Assembly (NCBI GenBank): GCA_017427465.1
Contig: JAFRST010000059.1
Coordinates: 1 to 64,000, forward strand
Source: Clostridiales bacterium
Lineage (GTDB): Bacteria; Bacillota; Clostridia; Saccharofermentanales; Saccharofermentanaceae
DNA length: 64,000 nucleotides
Reading direction: 5' to 3'
The notes under the pieces were generated by a model. That model was not told the origin of the DNA. It did no database searches and worked only from the letters and a program-made list of their open reading frames with translations. Every line of letters begins with the position of its first letter. Positions within the stretch are counted from its first letter, which is position 1. Shown here piece after piece: positions 8,019-16,577 of the stretch. The translations under genes were made by a program, and so were the position numbers.

Positions 8019-8687
8019 ATGCCAAAAGTTACTGAAGAATATCTGGAAAACAAGCGCAGGATGATTACCGATGCCGCCTATCAGGTGTGCCTCAGAAAGC
8101 CTGTCGAGATGGTAACTATCTCAGACGTCATTGCTGAGACCGGTATGTCCCAGGGAGCCATCTACCGCTACTATGACGGTCTTGATGAGATCCTTGCAGA
8201 CATGGTCACGAAGATGCGCACTGACTATAACATCATTGATGATCTTGAAGTCATAACGTCGGATAATAAATCGACCCTTGAAGAGCTCACCTTCAAAGTC
8301 TGTGGCTGCCTGGCGGAGGTTATGGAGCATCACCTGATGGATATCCAGAAGATCAATTTCGACTTAGGCGTAATCGCGATCAATGAACCTGAGCGCGCAG
8401 CCAGGATCATGGCAGGTATAAAGGGACAGAGTAATCTGGATTACCTGATGAAGAAGGCCTTCCCAAGCCTTATGAAAGGCGCAGGAAAACTCGGATATCA
8501 TCCTCTCTGCTCTGCCGAAGATATCGGACTTTTTATAAGCGCTTCATACACAGGCATCGAGAAGACCTGCATCATGTCGGCATGCTACGGAACAGGAATT
8601 CCAAACCTTAAAGCTGAACCTAAGAAACTTTTCAGGACTCTCGCAAAATCGATAATACTTTTACTCGGAGGAAAAGCAGATGATTAA
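8019..8687 (+). CDS. TetR/AcrR family transcriptional regulator
   Basis: This 222-residue regulator has the TetR N-terminal helix-turn-helix (IADAAYQVCL-type helix 1, then ISDVIAETGMSQGAIYRYY at about 39-57, the classical TetR recognition region). A helical ligand-binding and dimerisation domain makes up the rest. Its stop overlaps the start of the hydrolase gene by 8 bp, so the two form an operon. The regulator probably controls itself, the hydrolase, and possibly the divergent MBL-nitrilase operon. The ligand cannot be inferred. Confidence 0.9.
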   Translation: MPKVTEEYLENKRRMITDAAYQVCLRKPVEMVTISDVIAETGMSQGAIYRYYDGLDEILADMVTKMRTDYNIIDDLEVITSDNKSTLEELTFKVCGCLAEVMEHHLMDIQKINFDLGVIAINEPERAARIMAGIKGQSNLDYLMKKAFPSLMKGAGKLGYHPLCSAEDIGLFISASYTGIEKTCIMSACYGTGIPNLKAEPKKLFRTLAKSIILLLGGKADD

Positions 8688-9807
8688 CAGGCCCTTACCT
8701 ACAGGAGAATACGCAGTAGGCACATTCACATTTACTATCTTTAACGACAGAGACGAAGTGCTGTTCCCCGGGACCAAAAGAAGCATTCCGGCGAGAGTAT
8801 ATTACCCTATAAATAAAGAGTCCGTAGAAGGATTGAGCAAAGCCCGTTATCTGAGCAAAGCGATTGCCGACGGGCTCAGAAAGGTAATGCATGCTCCGAT
8901 CGATTACGAGAAGCTTGAAGCCTCAGGCGATAATGTTTCAGAATGCTATGAGAATGCACCAAGGATCGAAGGCATGAAGTTCCCGCCTGTTCTATTCAGC
9001 CACGGACTTTCGTCTTATGTGGAAGCAAATTCGTTTCTCCTGATCGATATCGCATCTCACGGATATGTGGTTATCTCCATAGGTCACCCGCACGACGGAA
9101 GCAACACGGTGCTCAGCGACGGAACCACCGTGCCTTTCTATAAAATGATCATGAAAAAGCAATATGAGCCTTTCCTTCCCGCGGCTATGAAGATCCTTAA
9201 ACTGTCCAAAGCCAAAGGCACCGAAAGAGAGATCTCAGATAAGTTCGACGCATTCCAGAAAAAATACAGCAATATGATCAGAGGCAGAGTTCAGGAATGG
9301 AAAAAAGATACTATATCTGTTGTTAAATACGCGAAAGAAAACTTATCAGACCTGATCGATTTTGATAACGGCATTGCCGCAGCAGGACACTCCTTAGGCG
9401 GTGCTACTGCGTACGAACTCTGCCTTGATAATGACGAATTCGTCTGCGGCGCAAACTTAGACGGTGCGCCGTTCGGAGATAATGCGGGCAAGATACTTAG
9501 AAAGCCTTTCCTTCAGATCTGCTGCAAGGCTAACGCGCCTGTAGAGGCTAGATTCTTCGTAGATCACACAAAGCCCGTATACAAAGCTGTTTTCGAAAAG
9601 ATGCAGCATGCATTCTTCTCTGATATGAAGCACATGATGAAGCCTTCTTTCATCTCGGGCAAACTCGATCCTGACGTCATGCACAAGAACTGCTGCAAGC
9701 TCCATGTCGATTTTTTCGATGCATACCTGAAGAAAACAAAAGACCACCCCGTATTTGAAAATAATGAGGCGGTCACTGTTACGGAATATGCTCCTGATGT
9801 GAGCTGA
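8680..9807 (+). CDS. alpha/beta hydrolase, PAF-acetylhydrolase/dienelactone-hydrolase-like
   Basis: This 375-residue serine hydrolase has the oxyanion-region motif VLFSHGLSSY (about 107-116), the GHPHDGSN strand-turn and the nucleophile elbow AGHSLGGATAYEL (about 233-245, Ser in GHSLG). A late His is in KNCCKLHVDFFDAYL. The overall layout, including PVLFSHG, GHPHDGS and GHSLGG, resembles bacterial platelet-activating-factor acetylhydrolase-like esterases. No signal peptide is seen, so it is probably cytoplasmic. It is coupled to the upstream TetR gene by an 8-bp overlap and converges on the hybrid kinase gene, 2 bp away. Confidence 0.8.
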   Translation: MINRPLPTGEYAVGTFTFTIFNDRDEVLFPGTKRSIPARVYYPINKESVEGLSKARYLSKAIADGLRKVMHAPIDYEKLEASGDNVSECYENAPRIEGMKFPPVLFSHGLSSYVEANSFLLIDIASHGYVVISIGHPHDGSNTVLSDGTTVPFYKMIMKKQYEPFLPAAMKILKLSKAKGTEREISDKFDAFQKKYSNMIRGRVQEWKKDTISVVKYAKENLSDLIDFDNGIAAAGHSLGGATAYELCLDNDEFVCGANLDGAPFGDNAGKILRKPFLQICCKANAPVEARFFVDHTKPVYKAVFEKMQHAFFSDMKHMMKPSFISGKLDPDVMHKNCCKLHVDFFDAYLKKTKDHPVFENNEAVTVTEYAPDVS

Positions 9808-9809
9808 AA

Positions 9810-12218
9810 TCAATCGTCTGATTCGGGGAAGAACTCCAATATCTCATCATCATCGGAAGATGTTGCAGAACCTGTGTCCTCACCTGCCGATGCTGTCTCA
9901 GCGGGCATAAACGATCGGATACCTTCTGTAACTGCCTCATATCTTTCCATCATGTCATCGTGTTCCTTGCGGATCGTTGCTGCATCTCCGGTATTAGCTG
10001 CCGCCTCAAGCTTTGCCGCCTGCTCGGATAACAGGAGCGCGCCGATAGTCTTGGAAGTGCTCTTCAACGCGTGTACATAGATAGCGTAATTGTGCCAGTC
10101 TTCTTCATCGAAGCTCTTACGGATCATCTCTGATTTCTCATCTTTGACATGAGCATATTCAGCAAGGAGAGATCTGTAGAACTCTTCATCGTTCTGGCAA
10201 TAAGGAAGTCCTACACGGGGCTCGATACCGGCGTCACGGAGTGCGTTATAACCATCTTCATTGATCTCAGCTCTGGTGTTGGATTTAGAAGATTCGGCAT
10301 CATCCACAACACTCTCGACCTTCTCTTCGGGCAGATACTTCATGAGCATTTTCTCTAACGCATAACTGTCTATCGGCTTTGTCAGGAAGTCTGTAAAACC
10401 TTCTTCGAGATAACGTTCTTTCGCGCCGACAACAGCATCTGCGGTAAGACAGATGACCGGAGAATCCTTGCTTGCACCTGTAGCAGATCCACGGATGCGG
10501 TGAAGCGCTTCTGTACCGTCCATCTCCGGCATTCGCTGGTCCATAAGGATAAGATCATAATGGTTGATCTCAGCAAGAGCGACAGCGCCTGCAGCACTGC
10601 TGGCGGTATCGATCTTCATCTTGGTGTTCTTGAGAAGATTTACGACAACCGTCAGGTTCATCTTCGTATCATCAACGATCAGGATGTGAGCCTTAGGCGC
10701 ACGGAAAGACTCCCTGTAAACGGCTGCACCCAGAACGTTCTCTTCGAAGTGTTTCTGGAAATCACCGACAGGATTATCGGATACGATCTTCTGGGGAATC
10801 TTAACGTTAAACGCAGAGCCCTTACCGTATTCACTCTCCACAGAGATCGTTCCGCCCATCATCTCAAGAAGACGCTGAGTGATTACAAGTCCCAGGCCTG
10901 AGCCTTCAATGGTGCTGTTGCGCTCGATCTCAAGACGCTGGAACATATTAAAGAGCTTCTCGCGGTCCTCAGTTTTAATGCCGATTCCGGTATCACGGAC
11001 AGAGGCGGAAAGGATCACAACATCTTCTTCCTTCTCGCCTGTGAGTCTGAGTCTGATGTTGCCGTGCTCGGTATACTTGACGGCATTGTTAAGAAGGTTC
11101 GTGAAGATCTGCTTGACGCGCATCTCATCACCGAAAAGTTCATCAGGCAGAGATTCATCCACATCGATAATAAAATCAAGGCCCTTGTCGCGCGCCTTGA
11201 AAAGCGTCATGTTACTTAAGTCGTTAAGCATCGAACTTAACTGATACGGTGATTCAACGAGATCCATGCGTCCCGCTTCGATCTTGGAGAAGTCCAGGAT
11301 GTCGTTAACTATCGCAAGGAGATTGTGTCCCGCGTTCTCGATATCGCCTGAATATACGACGATATTCTTCATCGCTTCTTTGCGCGCCTGTGTATCGTTA
11401 TCGGTAAGCTCCTGGGCTCTTCTGCCTTCGCGAAGGATCATCTCATTCATTCCGAGCATTGCGTTTATCGGCGTGCGGATCTCGTGGGACATATTGGCGA
11501 GGAAATCGCTCTTAGCGTGGTTAGCACTCTCTGCGCGGACTTTCTGTTCGAGGAGCTCGCCCTGAGCCTTAACATAAGGTCTTACGATAAGGAATGACAA
11601 GAGCGCGGCCACGATCTGGATCAGGATGAGAATCGCAAGGTAACCCAAAACGGTCTCGCGTGTCTGGGCCGAAAGCTGACCTTCGAACCAATCCACGGAG
11701 AAGTCAGCTGCAATGATGCCTGCAACGTTTCCGTCTGAATCAAAGACCGGGCTGTACGCACTGTAGAATTCACCCCACTGGTCCGTATAAGGGATCTCAT
11801 CGACGGCAGCTATTCCGTTGCCGGCACTATTAAGAGCTTCCGTATATTCAACGCTGTCACCGTAACTTGCAGGACTGATAAGGTTGGTGTCCATCGTGAA
11901 GATGAAGTTATCATCTCCCGCTTCCTTGATGGCGTAAACGTATTCAAGTTCTACATTATCTCTGAATACTGCGAGGGTGTTATAGACTTCGTTATATTCA
12001 TCACTTCCTATGGTGCTCTCATCGAGATTCTTCAGCATGTCGCCGTTGATAGAACCTGATGCACAGTTGGATATATCGAGCATTCGCTGCTGAATGGCTT
12101 TTCTGATGGCACCTCTGGACCTGTAGATGGAGACTGCGCAAAAGAGGGCACCGGAGATCAGAATGATCGCCTCGACCATGGCAATTATCTTGGTGGAAAG
12201 GTTATTCTTTGCCGCCAC
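9810..12218 (-). CDS. hybrid sensor histidine kinase (sensor-HisKA-HATPase-REC-HPt)
   Basis: This 802-residue membrane kinase has TM1 at about 10-31, a PAS-like extracytoplasmic Cache-type sensor at 35-185 (GEFYSAYSPVFDSDGNVAGIIAADFS), and TM2 at 190-212. The HisKA domain has H245 in SHEIRTPINA. The HATPase has N-box NLLNNAVKYT, DTGIGI and GSGLGL. The receiver (510-630) has phosphoacceptor D560 in LILMDQRMPEMDG, and the C-terminal HPt has H716 in HALKSTSK. A full His-Asp-His relay is thus in one protein; the output regulator is not adjacent. A probable sigma-A promoter lies at 12261-12289. The C-terminus is a Ser/Asp/Glu-rich acidic tail. Confidence 0.92.
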   Translation of the reverse strand: MAAKNNLSTKIIAMVEAIILISGALFCAVSIYRSRGAIRKAIQQRMLDISNCASGSINGDMLKNLDESTIGSDEYNEVYNTLAVFRDNVELEYVYAIKEAGDDNFIFTMDTNLISPASYGDSVEYTEALNSAGNGIAAVDEIPYTDQWGEFYSAYSPVFDSDGNVAGIIAADFSVDWFEGQLSAQTRETVLGYLAILILIQIVAALLSFLIVRPYVKAQGELLEQKVRAESANHAKSDFLANMSHEIRTPINAMLGMNEMILREGRRAQELTDNDTQARKEAMKNIVVYSGDIENAGHNLLAIVNDILDFSKIEAGRMDLVESPYQLSSMLNDLSNMTLFKARDKGLDFIIDVDESLPDELFGDEMRVKQIFTNLLNNAVKYTEHGNIRLRLTGEKEEDVVILSASVRDTGIGIKTEDREKLFNMFQRLEIERNSTIEGSGLGLVITQRLLEMMGGTISVESEYGKGSAFNVKIPQKIVSDNPVGDFQKHFEENVLGAAVYRESFRAPKAHILIVDDTKMNLTVVVNLLKNTKMKIDTASSAAGAVALAEINHYDLILMDQRMPEMDGTEALHRIRGSATGASKDSPVICLTADAVVGAKERYLEEGFTDFLTKPIDSYALEKMLMKYLPEEKVESVVDDAESSKSNTRAEINEDGYNALRDAGIEPRVGLPYCQNDEEFYRSLLAEYAHVKDEKSEMIRKSFDEEDWHNYAIYVHALKSTSKTIGALLLSEQAAKLEAAANTGDAATIRKEHDDMMERYEAVTEGIRSFMPAETASAGEDTGSATSSDDDEILEFFPESDD

Positions 12219-12260
12219 GAAATATGTTCCCCCATCGCGCCTGTTTATATTTATCTAATA

Positions 12261-12289
12261 ATAGTACAAAAAAGGCGAAAACTTGACAA
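12261..12289 (-). promoter_or_regulatory. probable sigma-A promoter of the hybrid kinase gene
   Basis: On the minus strand, TTGTCA (12284-12289), a 17-bp spacer and TACTAT (12261-12266) match the housekeeping promoter with one mismatch at the -35 and two at the -10. It points into the kinase gene starting at 12218, about 40 bp away. Confidence 0.6.
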
Positions 12290-12344
12290 GTACAAAGGAT
12301 TCGGTCGTGACAAAAGTGATTTTTCGAACTTTGATCAGAGCGAC

Positions 12345-13292
12345 TTACTCCTTAGCCTTCGTCGGCTTGCCGTGGCCGTAGTAAATATTCTTTATGCCCA
12401 TGGATTGGATCTTCTCGTAAGTCTTTTTCTGCGTCTCAAGATCATAGTACAGATGACCCATACCCGGCTTGATCCAGTTATCGAGAGCATCTCCCGCGAT
12501 AAGAGAATTATCACCTACCAGAAGCCCTATCGAACCTCTCGTATGACCGGGAAGTTCAACGACTTTAACGCTCGGGAATCCGTAATCGTCAAATGTATCG
12601 CCATCCTTGACGTAGAAGTGGTTTGCAGGGCGAATGACCCTGGTAGTACGGAGCTGCTTTAACGAGAGCTTAAGAACAACTGCTCCCACCGCACCGTATG
12701 ACTGAAGCGGCTGCGAATCGTAGACATCGAAGATCGCGTCATCCTCCCTGTGATAAGCAACAGGGATCTTAAATCTCCTGGAGATCGCTTCTGCATTCTC
12801 AGCGTGATCAAAATGAGGATGCGTTAAAACAATGAGCTTCATATCATACTGACTGCACGCATCGATAACCTGTTTGAGATACTTGCCGCTGCCCGTATCT
12901 ACGAGGATAGCTTCCTTCCTGTCTGACACGATATAGCAGTTATCGGTACCGCCTTTTATCATGGTGATATCGAGCTCGGGATTGACCGCCTTCTTCCAGT
13001 AATGGAACTCGTATCCGTCAACTACTTCTCCGACAGGATAACCGACTGCGGCAGATAACTTCTGCTTAAGCAGTTCATACCATTCATCCCATTTCTCTTC
13101 AGGCATCTCGCCTAAGATGTGAAGACCGTCGTGCCTTGAAGAAGCAGTAATATCGATACCCTTGTCGATCCAGTGCGGACCATCATTATCGAAGCCGTCC
13201 CAATAAGGCAGCTGCTTGTACGCGCGGTTGATCTTATCCCAAACCGACTTAGGCGCCGTATAGTGAATATTAAGGGTTACATCGATCTGCAT
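12345..13292 (-). CDS. MBL-fold metallohydrolase with extra N-terminal domain
   Basis: This 315-residue protein has an N-terminal domain of about 100 residues (NIHYTAPKSVWDKINRAYKQ; GEMPEEKWDEWYELLKQKL) that is not part of the MBL fold. A metallo-beta-lactamase domain follows, with the metal motif LTHPHFDHAENAEAI (about 156-170), LPGHTRGSIGLLVGD and YYGHGKP. The fusion implies that the N-domain recognises a substrate or partner. I recognise no function for that domain. It lies between the hybrid kinase and a lipoprotein gene, with gaps of about 95-125 bp on each side, so it is probably monocistronic. Confidence 0.8.
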   Translation of the reverse strand: MQIDVTLNIHYTAPKSVWDKINRAYKQLPYWDGFDNDGPHWIDKGIDITASSRHDGLHILGEMPEEKWDEWYELLKQKLSAAVGYPVGEVVDGYEFHYWKKAVNPELDITMIKGGTDNCYIVSDRKEAILVDTGSGKYLKQVIDACSQYDMKLIVLTHPHFDHAENAEAISRRFKIPVAYHREDDAIFDVYDSQPLQSYGAVGAVVLKLSLKQLRTTRVIRPANHFYVKDGDTFDDYGFPSVKVVELPGHTRGSIGLLVGDNSLIAGDALDNWIKPGMGHLYYDLETQKKTYEKIQSMGIKNIYYGHGKPTKAKE

Positions 13293-13387
13293 TATTCCGC
13301 CCTCTCATACTGAGTCTTCAGTATAGAGTTTATCACAAAGCGTGACATGCCGTGTCTTGGATCAAGGTCCTTATTCAAGAGCTTTGT

Positions 13388-13888
13388 TCAAGGTCCCCAG
13401 TACCATGCCTCATATTCTGCGTTAACCGGATTACCGCCTGTCAAAGAATTGCAGTTGCAATAGACGTAGATCCACTGTCCCTCTTCCAACTCTAATTCTC
13501 CGTCGTTAACGAGCGCAGGCTCCATATCCTCAAGCGCCTCATATCCGTCCGTTAACTCTTCGTCAAGGACATACACTTTCCACTCCAGATCATCGTTGGT
13601 TTTCTTTTTGAAATAGACCTCCCCGTTTGACGACATCGTATACTCAACCTTCATGCCGTAATACCCGGTCTCGAAAACATCCCCGTTAGTAATATTGAAC
13701 AAAATATACGTGCACGGCTCATAAAGAACGATATTATCATCGGCATTATCACCTGTGGCAACGCTCTTCGTATCTTTAGTTCTCGAGTGCTTTGTATCCT
13801 TCTTTATATCCTTGCCGCATCCTGCAAAAGCAGCTGCCGCAGCGACTATCAGAATGCCGCACAAGATTGACTTCAGTGTTCTTTTCAT
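13388..13888 (-). CDS. putative lipoprotein, uncharacterised
   Basis: This 166-residue protein has a signal peptide ending in the lipobox AFAGC (Cys at about 24), so it is probably anchored on the outer face of the membrane. A Thr/Ser/Lys/Asp-rich linker (24-50) leads to a compact beta-rich domain (VLYEPCTYILFNITNGDVFE; EGQWIYVYCNCNSLTGGN). No family is recognised. A twin palindrome lies directly upstream (13975-14083) and may form its 5' untranslated region. Confidence 0.7.
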   Translation of the reverse strand: MKRTLKSILCGILIVAAAAAFAGCGKDIKKDTKHSRTKDTKSVATGDNADDNIVLYEPCTYILFNITNGDVFETGYYGMKVEYTMSSNGEVYFKKKTNDDLEWKVYVLDEELTDGYEALEDMEPALVNDGELELEEGQWIYVYCNCNSLTGGNPVNAEYEAWYWGP

Positions 13889-13974
13889 ATGCCCCTCCGT
13901 TATGATCAGTTATTCTTTATACAGATGCAGACCGTAAAAAGTTGCAGTGCCCGCGATATCTTAAAGCAGCCCTG

Positions 13975-14083
13975 TGCGTTTTTTGTGCGGAAAAACAGGA
14001 TTTTCCGCACGATTTTCGCAATTTTGGCTCGAAAATGCGTTTTTTGTGCGAAAAAACGGAAAATCCGCACAAAATTCGCAATT
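13975..14083. repeat. twin palindromic repeat 3 (two copies, period 61 bp)
   Basis: Copies at 13975-14023 and 14036-14083 share TGCGTTTTTTGTGCG, TCCGCAC and TTCGCAATT, separated by 12 bp with TCGAAAA. Copy 1 has a 10-bp stem (GTGCGGAAAA at 13985-13994 with TTTTCCGCAC at 14001-14010). Copy 2 keeps only GTGCG/CGCAC. The end of copy 1 (ATTTTCG) can pair with CGAAAAT at the start of copy 2. The layout (two copies, 12-bp spacer with TCGAAAA) mirrors the element at 7751-7862, although the stems differ. Confidence 0.8.
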
Positions 14084-14116
14084 AAAAAGGGGCAGCCCGT
14101 GTGAGCAATGCCCCTT
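14081..14116 (-). terminator. intrinsic terminator of the EAL gene
   Basis: On the minus strand, AAGGGGC (14110-14116) pairs with GCCCCTT (14087-14093), followed by TTTTTAAT. It begins 18 bp after the EAL gene stop and is a standard rho-independent terminator. Confidence 0.75.
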
Positions 14117-14134
14117 CAATTCACTATTATGACT

Positions 14135-16546
14135 TTAGACTTCCGTTTCTGCCGGAGGTGCTGCCTGAGGTTCTACAGGTGTCTGTGCTATCGTCTGAGC
14201 CGGTGCCGTTACCACAGGCTGAGGAGCTGCAGGTTCCTGATAAACCGGCTTAGGCTTGCCGCAGTAACCGCAGAATTTTCCGGTGTTAGTCGACTGACCG
14301 CACTCGCATGTCCAGTACATAACGGGGATCGGTGCCACAGGTTGCATAGGTGCAGGTGCCGCCTGTTGAATTGGTGCAACTGTCTGAACAGGTGCGGGAG
14401 CTACCTGCTGCACGGGTGCCTGATAAGCCTGCTGAGCGGGTACCGTCGGCTGAACAGAAGCGGGTGCTACCTGCTGCACGGGTGCCTGATATGCAGGCTT
14501 AGGAACGCCTCCGGGCAATCTCGTCTCGTATTCTTCTCTGGGCATCGGCTTTGCATAATAGTAGCCCTGGATCATGTCGCAGCCTTCAGCTGCAAGGAAG
14601 TCGACCTGGGACTGCTCTTCAACACCTTCAGCGACTGTCTTCATGTTGAGAGATTTCGCGAGTTTTAATGCTTCGGATACAACGATCTCGGTCCTCGGAT
14701 TGTCTTCGCTGCCTCTGAAGAAACCGGCATCGAGCTTAAGGATATCAAGAGGCATGTTCTTAAGCGAATTAAGTGATGAATAACCTGAACCAAAGTCGTC
14801 CATCGATACGAGGAAACCGAATCCCTTAAGCTTGTTGATCGTCGCGATCATTGCGTTCTCGTCATCGAAGAATGCGCTCTCAGTGAGTTCTATCTCGATG
14901 AGATCGCGCGGTGCGCCTTCCCTGTCGACCATGGAGCAGATGTGTTCTGCAAGATCGGGCTGAGCAAAGTGAGCTCTGGAGACGTTGACGGAGATGGGCA
15001 CACACTTTCTGCCTTCGTTAAGCCATCTGCGCTGGTCTCTTGCGATATGCGAGATCATGTAGTCGTCGATCTGGGGAATAAAGCCGTTGTCTTCGAAGAT
15101 GGGTATGAACTTGCTAGGAGGAACAAGGCCCATATCGGGAGAATTCCAGCGGATGAGTGCTTCAGCGCCCTTGAGCTCATTGGTTCTCGGATCATACTTA
15201 GGCTGATAGTAAACAACGAATTCCTGGTTATTAACTGCAGACTGTTGTCTTTCTGTAACTAAGCTGATCCACTTCTCTTCGGCAACAAGGTTCTGGTCGA
15301 AGAATGCTATTCCCGACTCAACGCTGTTGCCAAGGGACAAGGCTGCCGTGCAGGCATTGTTATAGAAAAGATCAATATCGGCTATGAATCTTCTTTGTCT
15401 GGCGGCAAGCTTCTCATTTGCGGGGTTTACAAGATATACGCCTGCTCTGAATGCAAGCTTGTAGTTTGTTGGGATAGCGATCAATGCACCGATGATGTCA
15501 TCGAGTCTTCTTCTCGCATCAGCTTCATCCGTGACCTCCAAAAGGAGAGGTAAACCGGAAGAGCTGTTGTGCGCGCACAGTTCGTCCTTTCTAAGCTTGA
15601 CCGTAATGATTTTCGCGACCTGTCTTAAAAGATCTTCTGCTTCTTTTACGGAATGGCAAAGGACAAAATTCCTGTACTTGATGAATTCCAGAGCTACGAC
15701 GGCATAAGTCTTGCGCTCGTTGCGCTTCTTCTCGAGGATATCCTGGCTGGTATTTACGAACCAGAGCCAGTTGCGGCCGGGCGCGATGTTGTCCCTGAAA
15801 ACTACTTTTCTCATCTTCCTGTTGGAATTGAGATTTCTGACTACGCCCATGATCATCAGGATGAATATGATAATGGCAATGACAAATGCCACGATCATAC
15901 CGCCTAACATGTACATGTAGTCTTTCAGTTTGATGGTCAGTTCAGCCTTTACCAGAAGGATCTCTGCAGCATTATTGACGGGTGTTCCTATCCAGTAAGG
16001 AACGCCGACCGTTCCCTGTGACAGGTGGTCCCAAATCTCAGGATCGTTTTTGAACGCCTGCGAAAAGTTCTTCCAGTTGAACACGCTTCCCTGCATGTCT
16101 TCTTCAATGAAAGATTTGTTATCGGACATGGCAAGAACAACGCTGTGGATCTCCTGCGCATTGGTGCCTTCTTCAGCATCCGTGATCATGCCGGAAAGCG
16201 AGTCTGAATCAAATGCATTTTTAGTAGCATCATAACCTTTGCAAGTGATAACGCCATTAGACTGAAGGACTTTGCCGTTGTAATCGATTATGCAATAAGC
16301 ATGTCCGTCTCTTACAAGCGTAGATGTAGCTGCATCGCGCGCGCTATCAGTTCCCTTCTCATATTGAGCGGCCATGCGCATGACGTATTCTCTGTCATCT
16401 TCTGATCTGACATCGACTACATAATCGCTTATGATACTCATCGCGATAAAAATTGCCGCGATAATTACCAGAAAAACTATCGTGTGGCCGATTATCGGTC
16501 CTACGACTTGTGCCTTCGGGATCTTGTACTTATCTTTGTAATTCAT
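14135..16546 (-). CDS. membrane c-di-GMP phosphodiesterase (EAL) with degenerate GGDEF and C-terminal zinc ribbon
   Basis: This 803-residue protein has TM1 at 20-40, an extracytoplasmic sensor at 45-205, and TM2 at 212-235. A GGDEF-like domain (275-405) has lost its signature (NSSSGLPLLLEV where GGDEF should be). The EAL domain (430-675) keeps its catalytic features: AEALIRW (461-467), NVSRAHF, IELTESAF (E553), DDFGSGYSS (583-591), KLD, and KTVAEGVE. It should hydrolyse c-di-GMP. After 680 comes a Pro/Ala/Gln/Val linker containing a near-perfect nucleotide repeat (about 14398-14430 and 14461-14495). A zinc ribbon follows (CECGQSTNTGKFCGYCG), then another Pro/Ala-rich end. The ribbon is unusual for an EAL protein and recurs on other proteins in the window. 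Confidence 0.9.
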   Translation of the reverse strand: MNYKDKYKIPKAQVVGPIIGHTIVFLVIIAAIFIAMSIISDYVVDVRSEDDREYVMRMAAQYEKGTDSARDAATSTLVRDGHAYCIIDYNGKVLQSNGVITCKGYDATKNAFDSDSLSGMITDAEEGTNAQEIHSVVLAMSDNKSFIEEDMQGSVFNWKNFSQAFKNDPEIWDHLSQGTVGVPYWIGTPVNNAAEILLVKAELTIKLKDYMYMLGGMIVAFVIAIIIFILMIMGVVRNLNSNRKMRKVVFRDNIAPGRNWLWFVNTSQDILEKKRNERKTYAVVALEFIKYRNFVLCHSVKEAEDLLRQVAKIITVKLRKDELCAHNSSSGLPLLLEVTDEADARRRLDDIIGALIAIPTNYKLAFRAGVYLVNPANEKLAARQRRFIADIDLFYNNACTAALSLGNSVESGIAFFDQNLVAEEKWISLVTERQQSAVNNQEFVVYYQPKYDPRTNELKGAEALIRWNSPDMGLVPPSKFIPIFEDNGFIPQIDDYMISHIARDQRRWLNEGRKCVPISVNVSRAHFAQPDLAEHICSMVDREGAPRDLIEIELTESAFFDDENAMIATINKLKGFGFLVSMDDFGSGYSSLNSLKNMPLDILKLDAGFFRGSEDNPRTEIVVSEALKLAKSLNMKTVAEGVEEQSQVDFLAAEGCDMIQGYYYAKPMPREEYETRLPGGVPKPAYQAPVQQVAPASVQPTVPAQQAYQAPVQQVAPAPVQTVAPIQQAAPAPMQPVAPIPVMYWTCECGQSTNTGKFCGYCGKPKPVYQEPAAPQPVVTAPAQTIAQTPVEPQAAPPAETEV

Positions 16547-16577
16547 AACCCTTCACCTTCCCTATTCCATAATGATA

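Noticed and set aside
12283-12290. TTGACAA on the plus strand as -35
   Set aside because: No plus-strand gene follows; the minus-strand promoter with 17-bp spacing explains the sequence better.
14108-14668. Long plus-strand frame with many Cys, Arg and Leu
   Set aside because: It is the antisense of the Pro/Ala/Gln linker of the EAL gene, and its biased composition is explained by that.
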